Shown in pieces: positions 24,068-33,138 of a DNA stretch of 56,632 nt. Made by a program: the position numbers and the translations under genes. The DNA lies in assembly GCF_004016515.1 (NCBI RefSeq), contig NZ_SACT01000012.1, positions 1-56,632 on the forward strand, given 5' to 3'. How positions within the stretch are numbered: the first letter of the stretch is position 1; every line of letters starts with the position of its first letter. The DNA comes from Rubrivivax albus (lineage in GTDB: Bacteria; Pseudomonadota; Gammaproteobacteria; Burkholderiales; Burkholderiaceae_C). The notes under the pieces were generated by a model. It made no database searches. It saw only the letters and a program-made list of their open reading frames with translations, and was not told the origin of the DNA.

Positions 24068-25603
24068 ATGAACGACCTCGCAACACCCCAGGCCGCCGTG
24101 AGCCAGGACGACATCAACGCCGCCGTCTGGGCCGCCTGCGACACCTTCCGCGGCACCGTGGACCCGAGCATCTACAAGGACTACGTCCTGACGATGCTGT
24201 TCCTCAAGTACGTCTCCGACGTCTGGCAGGACCACTACGACCACTACAAGGCCCAGTACGGAGACCACCCCGAGCTGATCGCCGAGATGCTGAAGAACGA
24301 GCGCTTCGTGTTGCCGGCCAGCGCCAGCTTCTACGCGCTGCACGCGCTGCGGCACACGCCCGGCAACGGCGAGCGCATCGACAAGGCACTGCACGCCATC
24401 GAAGAGGCCAACCTGGGCAAGCTGCGTGATGTGTTCCAGGACATCAGCTTCAACAGCAACAAGCTGGGCGACGAGCAGCAGAAGAACGACATCCTGCGCC
24501 ACCTGCTGGAAGACTTCGCCAAGCCCGAGCTGAACCTCCGCGAGAGCCGCGTCGGCCAGCTCGACGTGATCGGCAACGCCTATGAGTTCTTGATCAAGAA
24601 CTTCGCCTCCACCAGCGGCAAGAAGGCGGGCGAGTTCTACACGCCGCCCGAGGTGTCCACGTTGATGGCGCGCCTGATGGACCCGCAGCCGGGCGACGAG
24701 ATCTGCGACCCCACCTGCGGCTCGGGCTCGCTGCTGATGAAGTGCGGCCGGCTCATCCGCCAGCGCACCGGCGCGCGCAAGTACGCGCTGTACGGGCAGG
24801 AGGCCATCGGCAGCACATGGGCGCTGGCCAAGATGAACATGTTCCTGCACGGCGAGGACAACCACCGCATCGAGTGGGGTGACACCATCCGCAACCCGAA
24901 GCTGCTGGACGCAGGGGCCAGTAGCACCACGCTGAAGCACTTCGACATCGTCGTGGCCAACCCGCCCTTCAGCCTGGAGAAGTGGGGCTTCGAAGGGGCC
25001 GAGGCCGACAAGTTCAGCCGCTTCCGCCGCGGCCTGCCGCCGCGTACCAAGGGCGACTACGCCTTCATCCTGCACATGGTCGAGACCATGAAGCCCGGCT
25101 CCGGCCGCATGGCCGTGGTGGTGCCGCATGGCGTGCTGTTCCGCGGCGCGGCCGAGGGGCGCATCCGCCAGAAGCTGATCGAGGAGAACCTGCTGGACGT
25201 GGTGATCGGCCTTCCCGAGAAACTGTTCTACGGCACCGGCATCCCGGCCGCAGTGCTGGTGCTGCGCAAGCACAAGGCCGACGACAAGGTGCTCTTCATC
25301 GACGCCAGCCGGGACTTCGAGGCCGGCAAGAACCAGAACGTGCTGCGCGAGGCCGACCTGCAGCGCATCCTGGACACCGCCGCCGCCCGCCAGCCCGTGG
25401 CGCGCTATGCCCACCTGGCCACGCCGGCGGAGATCGCCGAGAACGACTTCAACCTGAACATCCCGCGCTACGTCGACACCTTCGAGGAAGAAGCCGAGAT
25501 CGACCTGATGGCCGTGCGCCGCGAGCGCGAGCAGTTGAAGGCCGAGCTGGCACGGCTGGAGGCGCAGATGGACGCGTACCTGAAGGAGCTGGGCTATGAG
25601 TGA
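24068..25603 (+). CDS. hsdM: HsdM, type I N6-adenine DNA methyltransferase
   Basis: 511 residues. The helical N-terminal HsdM domain (SIYKDYVLTMLFLKYVSDVW) precedes the methyltransferase. The AdoMet motif is DPTCGSGSLLMK near residue 214 and the catalytic motif is VVANPPFSLEKW near 297. It modifies adenine at the site read by HsdS and, with HsdR, forms the restriction complex. ATG 24068 starts the recognisable domain; much longer upstream frames are shadows. It overlaps the rhuM gene by eight bases. Confidence 0.95.
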   Translation: MNDLATPQAAVSQDDINAAVWAACDTFRGTVDPSIYKDYVLTMLFLKYVSDVWQDHYDHYKAQYGDHPELIAEMLKNERFVLPASASFYALHALRHTPGNGERIDKALHAIEEANLGKLRDVFQDISFNSNKLGDEQQKNDILRHLLEDFAKPELNLRESRVGQLDVIGNAYEFLIKNFASTSGKKAGEFYTPPEVSTLMARLMDPQPGDEICDPTCGSGSLLMKCGRLIRQRTGARKYALYGQEAIGSTWALAKMNMFLHGEDNHRIEWGDTIRNPKLLDAGASSTTLKHFDIVVANPPFSLEKWGFEGAEADKFSRFRRGLPPRTKGDYAFILHMVETMKPGSGRMAVVVPHGVLFRGAAEGRIRQKLIEENLLDVVIGLPEKLFYGTGIPAAVLVLRKHKADDKVLFIDASRDFEAGKNQNVLREADLQRILDTAAARQPVARYAHLATPAEIAENDFNLNIPRYVDTFEEEAEIDLMAVRREREQLKAELARLEAQMDAYLKELGYE

Positions 25604-26726
25604 AAGGGCGGGCGGCGCCGGCAAGCCCGGCCGCAAGACATCGACCCCCGGCCGTAGCCTCACTCGCTCGTCAGCGGCCGAGTACCTGACCTTCGTGGCA
25701 GCAGCCGGCCAGGGCGGCGTGGAGGCCATCTACGCCGACGAGAACGTCTGGCTGACCCAGAAGATGATGGCGCAGCTCTACGACGTGGAGATTCCCACCG
25801 TCAACTACCACCTGAAGAAGGTGTTTGCCGACCGGGAGCTGACCCAGGAGGCAGTTGTTAGAAGTTTTCTAATAACTGCGGCGGACGGCAAGCGCTACGA
25901 CACGAAGCACTACAACCTGAGCGCCATCATCGCGGTGGGCTACAAGGTCAATTCCGAGCGCGCGGTGCAGTTCCGCAAATGGGCCAGCGCCATCGTCGAG
26001 TCCTTCACCATCAAGGGCTTCGCAATGGACGACGAGCGGTTGAAGAACGACGGCTCGATCCTGGGCAAGCAGTACTTCGAAGAGCAACTGCAGCGCATCC
26101 GGGAGATCCGCCTTTCGGAGCGCAAGTTCTATCAGAAGATCACCGACCTGTACGCCACGGCGATCGACTACGACAGCCAGGCCCAGGCCACGCAACGCTT
26201 CTTCGCCACGGTGCAGAACAAGCTGCACTGGGCCATCCATAGGCAGACGGCGGCTGAGGTCATCGTCAGCCGCGCCGATGCGAGCAGGGACCACATGGGG
26301 CTGACCTCGTGGAAAGACGCGCCGCTGGGCAAGATCCAGAAGTTCGACGTGGTTGTGGCCAAGAACTACCTGACCGAAAGCGAGATGGCGCAACTGCAGC
26401 GCCTGGTGTCGGCGTACCTGGATCTCGCCGAAGACATGGCCCTGCGCCAGATCCCGATGACCATGCAGGACTGGGAGACGAGGCTGAATCGCTTCATCAC
26501 TGCGACGGAGCGGGAGGTGCTGCAGGACGCGGGCAAGGTCACGGCCGAGATTGCTCGGGCCCACGCCGAGAGCGAGTTCGAGAAGTACCGCATCGTGCAG
26601 GATCGGCTGTTCCAGTCGGACTTTGATCGGCTGGTGGCCGGAAGTGGCCCTGCTGCCGCCGTGCCAACTGCGATTGGGGGACAGCGCGGGCGAAAAACGA
26701 AGAAGGGGGCAGGCGATGCTGCCTGA
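25596..26726 (+). CDS. rhuM: RhuM-family protein within the RM operon
   Basis: 376 residues. The RhuM core is clear: WLTQKMMAQLYDVEIPTVNY (winged-helix-like N-terminus), KHYNLSAIIAVGYKVNSERA and FRKWASAIVESFTIKGFAMD. The function of RhuM is not established. Such genes often sit inside type I RM operons, as here between hsdM and the full hsdS, with overlaps at both ends (8 and 11 bases). The C-terminal 150 residues are helical and end in a basic tail. Co-translation suggests a role tied to the RM complex. Confidence 0.85.
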   Translation: MSERAGGAGKPGRKTSTPGRSLTRSSAAEYLTFVAAAGQGGVEAIYADENVWLTQKMMAQLYDVEIPTVNYHLKKVFADRELTQEAVVRSFLITAADGKRYDTKHYNLSAIIAVGYKVNSERAVQFRKWASAIVESFTIKGFAMDDERLKNDGSILGKQYFEEQLQRIREIRLSERKFYQKITDLYATAIDYDSQAQATQRFFATVQNKLHWAIHRQTAAEVIVSRADASRDHMGLTSWKDAPLGKIQKFDVVVAKNYLTESEMAQLQRLVSAYLDLAEDMALRQIPMTMQDWETRLNRFITATEREVLQDAGKVTAEIARAHAESEFEKYRIVQDRLFQSDFDRLVAGSGPAAAVPTAIGGQRGRKTKKGAGDAA

Positions 26727-27909
26727 CGGATGGAAGCGATCAACCGTTGGCTCCAGCTGCGCGATCCGGAACAACCTGCGTATGCCGCTAAGTGCCAAAG
26801 ACCGCGGCAGCATGAAGGGGCCGTATCCGTACTTTGGTCCAACGGGACAGCTCGACTCGATCGATCACTTCCGAATCGATATGCCGTTTGCCTTGATTGG
26901 GGAAGACGGTGATCACTTCCTAAAGCACGGCTCGCGGCCGATGACATTGTTCTTCGAGGGCAAGGCGAACGTCAACAATCACGCCCACGTTATCGCTGAC
27001 TCGGAGCAGTGTCTTGCAAAGTGGTTCTACTACTGCTTCATGCACCGCGACCTGACACCCGTGCTGACGCGCCAGGGCGTTGGAAGGTACAAGCTGACGA
27101 AGGCTGGTCTTGAGCAACTTGAACTCGCACTGCCGCCGCTTGCTGAGCAGCGATCCATTGTGAGACTGCTCGAAACTTGGGATAGCGCCATCGAAGCTAC
27201 CGAGCGGCTGCTGGCCAATAGCCGCAGGCAGAAGGAGGATCTGATGTCCGTCCTCCTGCGCGGTCAGGCGGGTGGTCGACCTGACGCGAGTTCTCATCGC
27301 ACCGTCAAGTTAAGCAGCGTCTTCGAACGTGTCGCTCGCAAGAACGCAGAGGGAAACGACAACGTGCTGACCATCTCTGCACAGCAGGGGCTCATCAGCC
27401 AGCGGGAATTCTTCAGCAAGAGTGTCGCCAGTCGCGATCTGAGCGGCTACACGCTGCTGAGGCGTGGCGAGTTTGCCTATAACAAGAGCTACTCCACCGG
27501 TTACCCCTTTGGTGCAATCAAACCGCTGCTGGCTTACGAGGCGGGTGTTGTGTCAAGCCTCTACCTTTGCTTCAAGTTCCGGGACGGTGTCGATGCCGAC
27601 CCGGACTTCTTTCGGCACTACTTTGAGGCCGGCATGCTCGAGCAGGAGATCGCCGGAATTGCGCAAGAAGGCGCACGCAATCACGGGCTGCTCAACGTGG
27701 GCATCGACGACTTCTTCGGTCTTCAGCTGAAGGTGCCCGATGTACACACCCAGCGTCAATTGGCCTCGGTGCTGAATACCGCCGAAGAAGAGGAGCGATC
27801 GATCGCCGCACAGTTGGAGAAGCTGCGCGTAGAGAAGCGAGCGATCATGGCCGAGGTACTCACAGGCAGGCGTCGGGTCCGCGTTCAGCCGACGGAGTGC
27901 ACGCCATGA
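26716..27909 (+). CDS. hsdS: HsdS, type I specificity subunit with two recognition domains
   Basis: 397 residues. Start ATG 26716 has AAGGGGG upstream and lies within the rhuM end. The first recognition domain (residues 1-140; PYPYFGPTGQLDSI) ends in a conserved helix (LPPLAEQRSIVRLLETWDSA). The second (205-345; EFAYNKSYSTGYPFGAIKP) ends in another helix (QRQLASVLNTAEEEERSIAA). This is the normal HsdS plan. It gives the operon a second specificity gene in addition to the half subunit at 23451. Confidence 0.92.
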   Translation: MLPDGWKRSTVGSSCAIRNNLRMPLSAKDRGSMKGPYPYFGPTGQLDSIDHFRIDMPFALIGEDGDHFLKHGSRPMTLFFEGKANVNNHAHVIADSEQCLAKWFYYCFMHRDLTPVLTRQGVGRYKLTKAGLEQLELALPPLAEQRSIVRLLETWDSAIEATERLLANSRRQKEDLMSVLLRGQAGGRPDASSHRTVKLSSVFERVARKNAEGNDNVLTISAQQGLISQREFFSKSVASRDLSGYTLLRRGEFAYNKSYSTGYPFGAIKPLLAYEAGVVSSLYLCFKFRDGVDADPDFFRHYFEAGMLEQEIAGIAQEGARNHGLLNVGIDDFFGLQLKVPDVHTQRQLASVLNTAEEEERSIAAQLEKLRVEKRAIMAEVLTGRRRVRVQPTECTP

Positions 27910-30900
27910 CAGCCACCGCGCCCAGCTCGAAGGAGCTGCACGCCGCGCATCTGCCGGCGTTGCATCTACTGTGCAACCTCGGCTGGAATTTCCTGACGAC
28001 GGCGCAGGCCCTGGCGATGCGCGGCAGCACCCGCGAAGTGCTGCTTCGGTCCCGGCTCGTTGAGGTGCTGCAGACCCGCCGCTACGAGTACAAGGGCCAG
28101 TCGTACCCGCTGTCCAGCAGCGGCATCGAACAGATCGTGCGCGAGTTGTCCGCGCTGAGCCTGGCCGAAGGCCTGCTGCCGGCCAACGAGCGGCTGTACG
28201 GCAAGCTGGCGCTGGGCATCACGGTCACCGAGTTCATGCCCGACGGCAAGAAGCACCAGCCGACGATTCCCGTCATCGACTGGGCCGAACCGGCCGCCAA
28301 CCGATGGGACGTGACCGAAGAGATGGAGGTGCTCTCCGCCCAGGGTACGCATCACCGCACGCCGGACGTGGTGTGCTTCGTCAATGGGCTGCCGCTGGTG
28401 GTGATCGAAGCCAAGCGCCCGGAGTCCACGCCCGTCGGCAAGTCGATGGTGACCGAAGGCGTCAGCCAGCACCTGCGCAACCAGCGGCCCGACGAGATTC
28501 CGCAGCTCTTCGGCTACGCCCAGCTGCTGCTGGCCGTGAGCCAGACCGAGGGGCGCTATGGCACCACCGGCACCGCCGCGAAGTTCTGGGCCCGCTGGCG
28601 CGAGGAGGAGTTCGACGCGGCACACCACGCATCAGTCAAGAACGCCACGCTGCCCGCGGCAGTGCGCACCCGGCTGTTCGAGGGCAAGCCTGCCGCCCTC
28701 ACCAGCTACTTCGATGCGCTGTGGGCGCAACCCATGGAGCCCACCGACCAAGACCGCCTGCTGGTCAGCTTGCTCACGCCGGGCCGGCTGCTGGAGTTCC
28801 TGCGCAGCTACGTGCTGTTCGACCGCAAGGTCGGCAAGATCGTGGCCCGCTACCAGCAGTTCTTCGGCATCCGGGCGCTCCTGGCGCGCATCCAGCAACT
28901 GCGGCCTGATGGCGGGCGCGAGGGCGGCGTGGTGTGGCACACCACGGGCTCGGGCAAGAGCTTCACGATGGTGTTCCTCACCAAGGCGCTGCTGCTGGTG
29001 GACGCGCTGGCCGAGTGCCGCGTGGTGGTGGTGACCGACCGGGTGGACTTGGAAGGGCAACTCTCGCGCAACTTCATCTCGGGCGGCGCCTTCGGGTCGG
29101 CCATCGCTTCACTGAAGGATGGCGAGAAGAGCCGCGCGATGACCGGCCGCGACCTGGCGCGCCGCATTGGCGGCGGCACGGAGCGCATCACCTTCACGCT
29201 GGTGCACAAGTTCAACTCGGCGTCCAAGCTGCCGGAGTGCCGCAACCCCTCGCCCAACCTGATCGTGCTGGTGGACGAAGGCCACCGCAGCCACGGCGGC
29301 GAGACGCATGAGCGCATGAAGAAGGCGCTGCCGCGTGCGGCCTACATCGCCTTCACCGGCACGCCGCTGCTGAAGGACGAGAAGACGTCCAACAAGTTCG
29401 GCCCCATCGTGCATGCCTACACCATGCAGCGGGCCGTGGAAGACGAAACGGTGGCGCCGCTGCTGTACGAAGAGCGCGTGCCCGAGCTGACAATCAACGA
29501 AGAAGCCGTCAACCGCTGGTTCGACAAGATCACGGCGGGCCTGAGCGACGCGCAGCGTGGTGACCTGAAGAAGAAGTTTGCGAAGAAGGGCGCCATCTAC
29601 GGCGCGGCGGGCCGTATCGAGCTGATCGCATGGGACATCGCGACCCACTTCAGCGAGAACATCAAGAAGCTGGACCTGGGCCTGAAGGGGCAGGTGGCCA
29701 CCGACAGCAAGCTCGACGCCATCCGCTACAAGCAGGCGCTCGACGACACCGGCCTCGTCAGCAGCGCCATCGTCATCTCACCGCCCGACACGCGTGAGGG
29801 CAACGCCGAGGTGGATGAGGAGAAGCTGCCCGAAGTGCAGAAGTGGTGGAAGCAGACCGTGCTGTCCCATGGCCTGGACGCCGAGACCTACGAGAAGCAG
29901 GTGGTGGCTGACTTCGGCACCGACGACGGGCCTGACCTGCTGATCGTGGTGGACAAGCTGCTCACGGGCTTCGACGAGCCCCGCAACACGGTGCTGTACA
30001 TCGACAAGCCGCTGAAGGGACACAACCTGATCCAGGCGGTAGCCCGCGTGAACCGGCTGCACGACGACAAGCGCTATGGCGTGCTGGTGGACTACCGCGG
30101 AATCCTGAAAGAGCTGGACACGGCGATCCGCGCCTACCAGGATCTGGAGACCCGCACCCAGGGCGGCTTCGACGTGGCCGACATCGAGGGTCTCTACCGC
30201 AACGTCGACACCGAGTACAAGCGCCTGCCGGGGCTGCACGACCGCATGTGGTCGTTCTTCAAGGGCGTGGCCAACAAGCTGGACCGGGAACAGTTCCGAC
30301 AGGTGCTGACGCCTAGGTTCGTGAAAGCGCCCGACGGTGAGGAGTACGACGAGCGGCAGAAGCTGCGCGACGACTTCTACGCCGCGGTGACGGCTTTCGG
30401 CCTGTGCCTACAGACGGCGCTGTCGAGCCGGAGCTTCTTCGAGGACAAGAGCTTCTCTGAATCGCAGATCGCGCGCTACAAGGCCGACCTGCGCTTCTTC
30501 ACCGAGCTGCGCATGACGGCACGTCGTGACGCGATGGAAGTGGTGGACTACAGCGCCTACGAAGAGCAGATCCGAAAGCTGGTCGACAAGCAGGTGATCG
30601 GCAAGGAAGTTCGCGAACCCGAGGGGGTGTACCTGGTGCACCAGCTGGGCCAGGCCGAGGACCCGAAGGACTGGTCGGAGGAGAAGACGCGCAACGAGAC
30701 CGACCTGATCCGCACCCGGTTGCGCAAGACCATCGAGCAGGAGCTGGCCGACGACCCGTACGCACAGAAGGTGTTCGGTGAACTGCTGCGCCAGGCGATC
30801 GCAGAAGCGGAGGCGATGTTCGACCACCCGCTCAAGCAGTACGCTCTGTTCAAGGACTTCGAGGAGCAGGTGACGTCGCGCCAGCCGCCCGGCACGCCTG

Positions 30901-31205
30901 ACCTGTTGGCGGACAAGCCGCACGCCCGGGCCTACTTTGGCGTTCTGCGCCTTGTGCTGGGCGATGGCGCCGTGGAGGCGATGGACGACACGGCCCGCCA
31001 GACCCTGGTGGCGCAGGCCTTGGAGATCGACGAGGTCGTGCGAACGGCGGTGGCCGAGAACTCGCTCAGCCCGCAGAGCATTGAGGCGGCCATCCGCAAG
31101 GGCCTGCTGCCGCTGCTGTTCGGCAAGCTCGGGCTGGACCGGGCCAAGGAGGCTGTCGAGCAGATCGTGCAGATCACGCGCCTGGGCCTCGGGAAGGCGC
31201 CATGA
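27906..31205 (+). CDS. hsdR: HsdR, type I restriction and translocation subunit
   Basis: 1,099 residues from ATG 27906, which overlaps the hsdS stop (ATGA). An N-terminal PD-(D/E)XK nuclease is visible as TPDVVCFVNGLPLVVIEAKR near residues 150-168. The SF2 motor follows, with Walker A TTGSGKSFTM near 347, DEGHRSHGG near 456, AFTGTPLL, and QAVARVNRLHDDK late in the second lobe. A helical C-terminal region binds the methylase. It cuts unmodified DNA after translocation. Length and motifs are intact. Confidence 0.95.
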   Translation: MTATAPSSKELHAAHLPALHLLCNLGWNFLTTAQALAMRGSTREVLLRSRLVEVLQTRRYEYKGQSYPLSSSGIEQIVRELSALSLAEGLLPANERLYGKLALGITVTEFMPDGKKHQPTIPVIDWAEPAANRWDVTEEMEVLSAQGTHHRTPDVVCFVNGLPLVVIEAKRPESTPVGKSMVTEGVSQHLRNQRPDEIPQLFGYAQLLLAVSQTEGRYGTTGTAAKFWARWREEEFDAAHHASVKNATLPAAVRTRLFEGKPAALTSYFDALWAQPMEPTDQDRLLVSLLTPGRLLEFLRSYVLFDRKVGKIVARYQQFFGIRALLARIQQLRPDGGREGGVVWHTTGSGKSFTMVFLTKALLLVDALAECRVVVVTDRVDLEGQLSRNFISGGAFGSAIASLKDGEKSRAMTGRDLARRIGGGTERITFTLVHKFNSASKLPECRNPSPNLIVLVDEGHRSHGGETHERMKKALPRAAYIAFTGTPLLKDEKTSNKFGPIVHAYTMQRAVEDETVAPLLYEERVPELTINEEAVNRWFDKITAGLSDAQRGDLKKKFAKKGAIYGAAGRIELIAWDIATHFSENIKKLDLGLKGQVATDSKLDAIRYKQALDDTGLVSSAIVISPPDTREGNAEVDEEKLPEVQKWWKQTVLSHGLDAETYEKQVVADFGTDDGPDLLIVVDKLLTGFDEPRNTVLYIDKPLKGHNLIQAVARVNRLHDDKRYGVLVDYRGILKELDTAIRAYQDLETRTQGGFDVADIEGLYRNVDTEYKRLPGLHDRMWSFFKGVANKLDREQFRQVLTPRFVKAPDGEEYDERQKLRDDFYAAVTAFGLCLQTALSSRSFFEDKSFSESQIARYKADLRFFTELRMTARRDAMEVVDYSAYEEQIRKLVDKQVIGKEVREPEGVYLVHQLGQAEDPKDWSEEKTRNETDLIRTRLRKTIEQELADDPYAQKVFGELLRQAIAEAEAMFDHPLKQYALFKDFEEQVTSRQPPGTPDLLADKPHARAYFGVLRLVLGDGAVEAMDDTARQTLVAQALEIDEVVRTAVAENSLSPQSIEAAIRKGLLPLLFGKLGLDRAKEAVEQIVQITRLGLGKAP

Positions 31206-31966
31206 CCGACGGGGTTGTCGATCAGCTCGCCAGGGCGGGCCGGTTCAGCGTTCGGTATGGCGAGGAAACCATTGCCTATGCGCTGAGGCTGCAGCCGCAG
31301 CGCCGGCCCTCCAGGGTGGCCATCCATGTGGAGGCCAGCGGGCGTGTCCTGGTCGATGCGCCGGTGGGCGCCACGCACGCCAGCGTAGCGCAGGCCGTAA
31401 AGAAGCGCGCCGCTTGGATCGCTCAGCATGTGGCGAAGGCCAAGGCCAGGCTCGAGCACGTTCGCCACCGCGACTACACCAGCGGTGAGACCGTGCACTA
31501 CCTGGGGCGCCGCTACCGGCTGCGCGTCACGGTGGATCCCGCGGCAGCGGCGTCCTGCCGGCTGCGCGGCGGCTTCCTGGAGGTCACCGTCCAGCGCAGA
31601 GCTGCCCAGGACGTGCAAGCCGTGATGTCAGTGTGGCTTCGCCATAGGGCCAGCGAAGTGCTGCGCGAACGCCTGGACACCATCGCCGCTGGACTCCGCT
31701 GGGTGAAGACGCCGCCGCCTATGCGCCTGCAGTGGATGCGTGTGCAGTGGGGCAGTTGCTCACCGCGCGGGCTCATCACCTTGCACCCGGCCTTGGTGCA
31801 GGCACCGCGGGACTGCATCGACTACGTCGTGCTCCATGAGCTGTGCCACCTGTCCAGCCACGACCACAGTGCCAGGTTCTACCGGCTGCTGGACCGGCAC
31901 ATGCCGGGCTGGCGCAGCGTGAAGGCGCGGTTGGATGGCATGGCGGAAGACCTGCTGCGGCAGTGA
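31202..31966 (+). CDS. YgjP-like (WLM/M48-type) metallopeptidase, last gene of the RM operon
   Basis: 254 residues. The YgjP-like fold ends with a zinc site: VVLHELCHLSSHDHSARFYR, with HELCH near residue 213 and a third His six residues later. MQWGSCSPRG-type residues precede it (RVQWGSCSPRGLITLHPALV), as in the family. It overlaps hsdR by four bases, so it belongs to the operon. Peptidases of this kind are often found at the ends of type I RM operons; their substrate is unknown. Confidence 0.85.
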   Translation: MTDGVVDQLARAGRFSVRYGEETIAYALRLQPQRRPSRVAIHVEASGRVLVDAPVGATHASVAQAVKKRAAWIAQHVAKAKARLEHVRHRDYTSGETVHYLGRRYRLRVTVDPAAAASCRLRGGFLEVTVQRRAAQDVQAVMSVWLRHRASEVLRERLDTIAAGLRWVKTPPPMRLQWMRVQWGSCSPRGLITLHPALVQAPRDCIDYVVLHELCHLSSHDHSARFYRLLDRHMPGWRSVKARLDGMAEDLLRQ

Positions 31967-32107
31967 CGACTGAACCGGCCCTGCCTGATTCCCCGGAATC
32001 GCGCAGTACGCTGCTGTTCCGGCCAAGACGCTCCCCATGCAGCGCTCCGACGAACTGCGCGCGGCGAATAGTGCAACTGTGCTTGCACAAGGCGCCGGCC
32101 AAGGTCG

Positions 32108-32160
32108 TTGCGACTTTGTCTTGTGATCGGTATGATCCAACTTAACGAACTAGACAAAGT
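32108..32160 (+). promoter_or_regulatory. Promoter flanked by an 8-base inverted repeat, for the RES/Xre operon
   Basis: TTGCGA (32108-32113) and TATGAT (32131-32136) are 17 bases apart, a near-ideal sigma-70 promoter. ACTTTGTC at 32113-32120 and GACAAAGT at 32153-32160 are perfect inverted repeats that bracket the -10 and start site. This arrangement fits an operator, probably for the Xre-like antitoxin two genes downstream. Confidence 0.6.
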
Positions 32161-32213
32161 GTCCGGTTCGATTCTGCCCGAGCCTCTGCGACTTGGCGCA
32201 GCAAGGAGATGTC

Positions 32214-32603
32214 ATGTTGGTATGGGATGACCGTGAAGGGGCGCCGAACATCCTCGCGATGAGCGGGGTGGGTGCGAATCAGGACGCGCGCAGCGTCTAC
32301 GAGAGCTATCGGTGTTCCGTGAACGGCATCATCCTGCGGGATGGCGAGCGGTTCGACTTTTTGCCGAACAAGCTGTCGGCCGCGATGATCGGCGCCTTCA
32401 AGGCGATGTGCGGGCGCGCCGTGGTCGCTGTCGAGACCCGCTATGCGCAGTGGCAACAGTACGTCGTCTGCGCCACGCAGGCCGTCGCGAAGCGGTCCCG
32501 TGAGGTGTCGGCACAGCCCCTGTCGGTGTCGACGGTTCGACCCCTGCGCCGCGCGAAGGCCTTCTTCGTGTCCCAGAAGGTGAACGGCCGGAATGCGCCG
32601 TAA
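32214..32603 (+). CDS. Unknown protein leading the RES/Xre operon
   Basis: 129 residues, unrecognised. ATG 32214 is chosen because AAGGAG lies five bases upstream. It is a mixed alpha/beta protein with a basic C-terminal tail (TVRPLRRAKAFFVSQKVNG). It lies directly behind the inverted-repeat promoter and 48 bases ahead of the antitoxin, so it is probably co-expressed. No catalytic or membrane motif is visible. It could be a third component of the toxin-antitoxin locus or an ICE gene that shares the promoter. Confidence 0.55.
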   Translation: MLVWDDREGAPNILAMSGVGANQDARSVYESYRCSVNGIILRDGERFDFLPNKLSAAMIGAFKAMCGRAVVAVETRYAQWQQYVVCATQAVAKRSREVSAQPLSVSTVRPLRRAKAFFVSQKVNGRNAP

Positions 32604-32651
32604 GGCGCAACGTTGGGCCTCACGGGCCCACCAGACCCAGGAAGGCTGGAG

Positions 32652-33128
32652 ATGAAGGAAACCATTCAGCACCCGTCCACAACCAACCCCCGTGCTTCCG
32701 CGAAGACCCGTCCATCGAACCTGCAGCCACCGAGCTACGTGCCTGCTGCCGAGGTTCGCTCCTTGCTCGCCAACAGCCTTGCTGCGCGGCAGCAGCGGCT
32801 GGGTGCCGCCGACATGATCTCGACCGACGAAGCAGCGCAGCTCGTGCAGACCACGCGCGTGACCATCAACGCCTGGATCGCCAAGGGCCGTGCCATCGGC
32901 CTGACGCAGACCAAGCGCGGGTTCCGCATGCCGCGCTGGCAGTTCGAGCCGTCCGTCTGGGCGGCGCTTCCGAAGCTGTCCGCTGCGCTGGGCACTGCGG
33001 AAGGCTGGGCTCTGCTGTCGTTCCTCGAGTCGCCCCATGGCGGCTTGAACGGCATCACGCCACGCCAGGCCATCGAGCAAGGGCAGATGGACAAGGTGAT
33101 CAGGATCGCCGAGCACGAGGGGAACTGA
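32652..33128 (+). CDS. Xre/MbcA-ParS-type antitoxin of a RES toxin
   Basis: 158 residues. The central part has a helix-turn-helix-like segment (LVQTTRVTINAWIAKGRAIG), and the C-terminus resembles the antitoxin-specific domain (LSFLESPHGGLNGITPRQAI) that blocks the RES active site. The first 50 residues are disordered and Pro/Ser-rich. Start ATG 32652 has AGGAAGG upstream. It is ten bases before the RES toxin gene, the standard antitoxin-first order. It probably represses the promoter at 32108-32160. Confidence 0.85.
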   Translation: MKETIQHPSTTNPRASAKTRPSNLQPPSYVPAAEVRSLLANSLAARQQRLGAADMISTDEAAQLVQTTRVTINAWIAKGRAIGLTQTKRGFRMPRWQFEPSVWAALPKLSAALGTAEGWALLSFLESPHGGLNGITPRQAIEQGQMDKVIRIAEHEGN

Positions 33129-33138
33129 CTTCCCTTCG

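Noticed and set aside
23825..25729. Long minus-strand frame opposite hsdM
   Set aside because: hsdM has all its motifs on the plus strand; the opposite frame is low-complexity shadow sequence.
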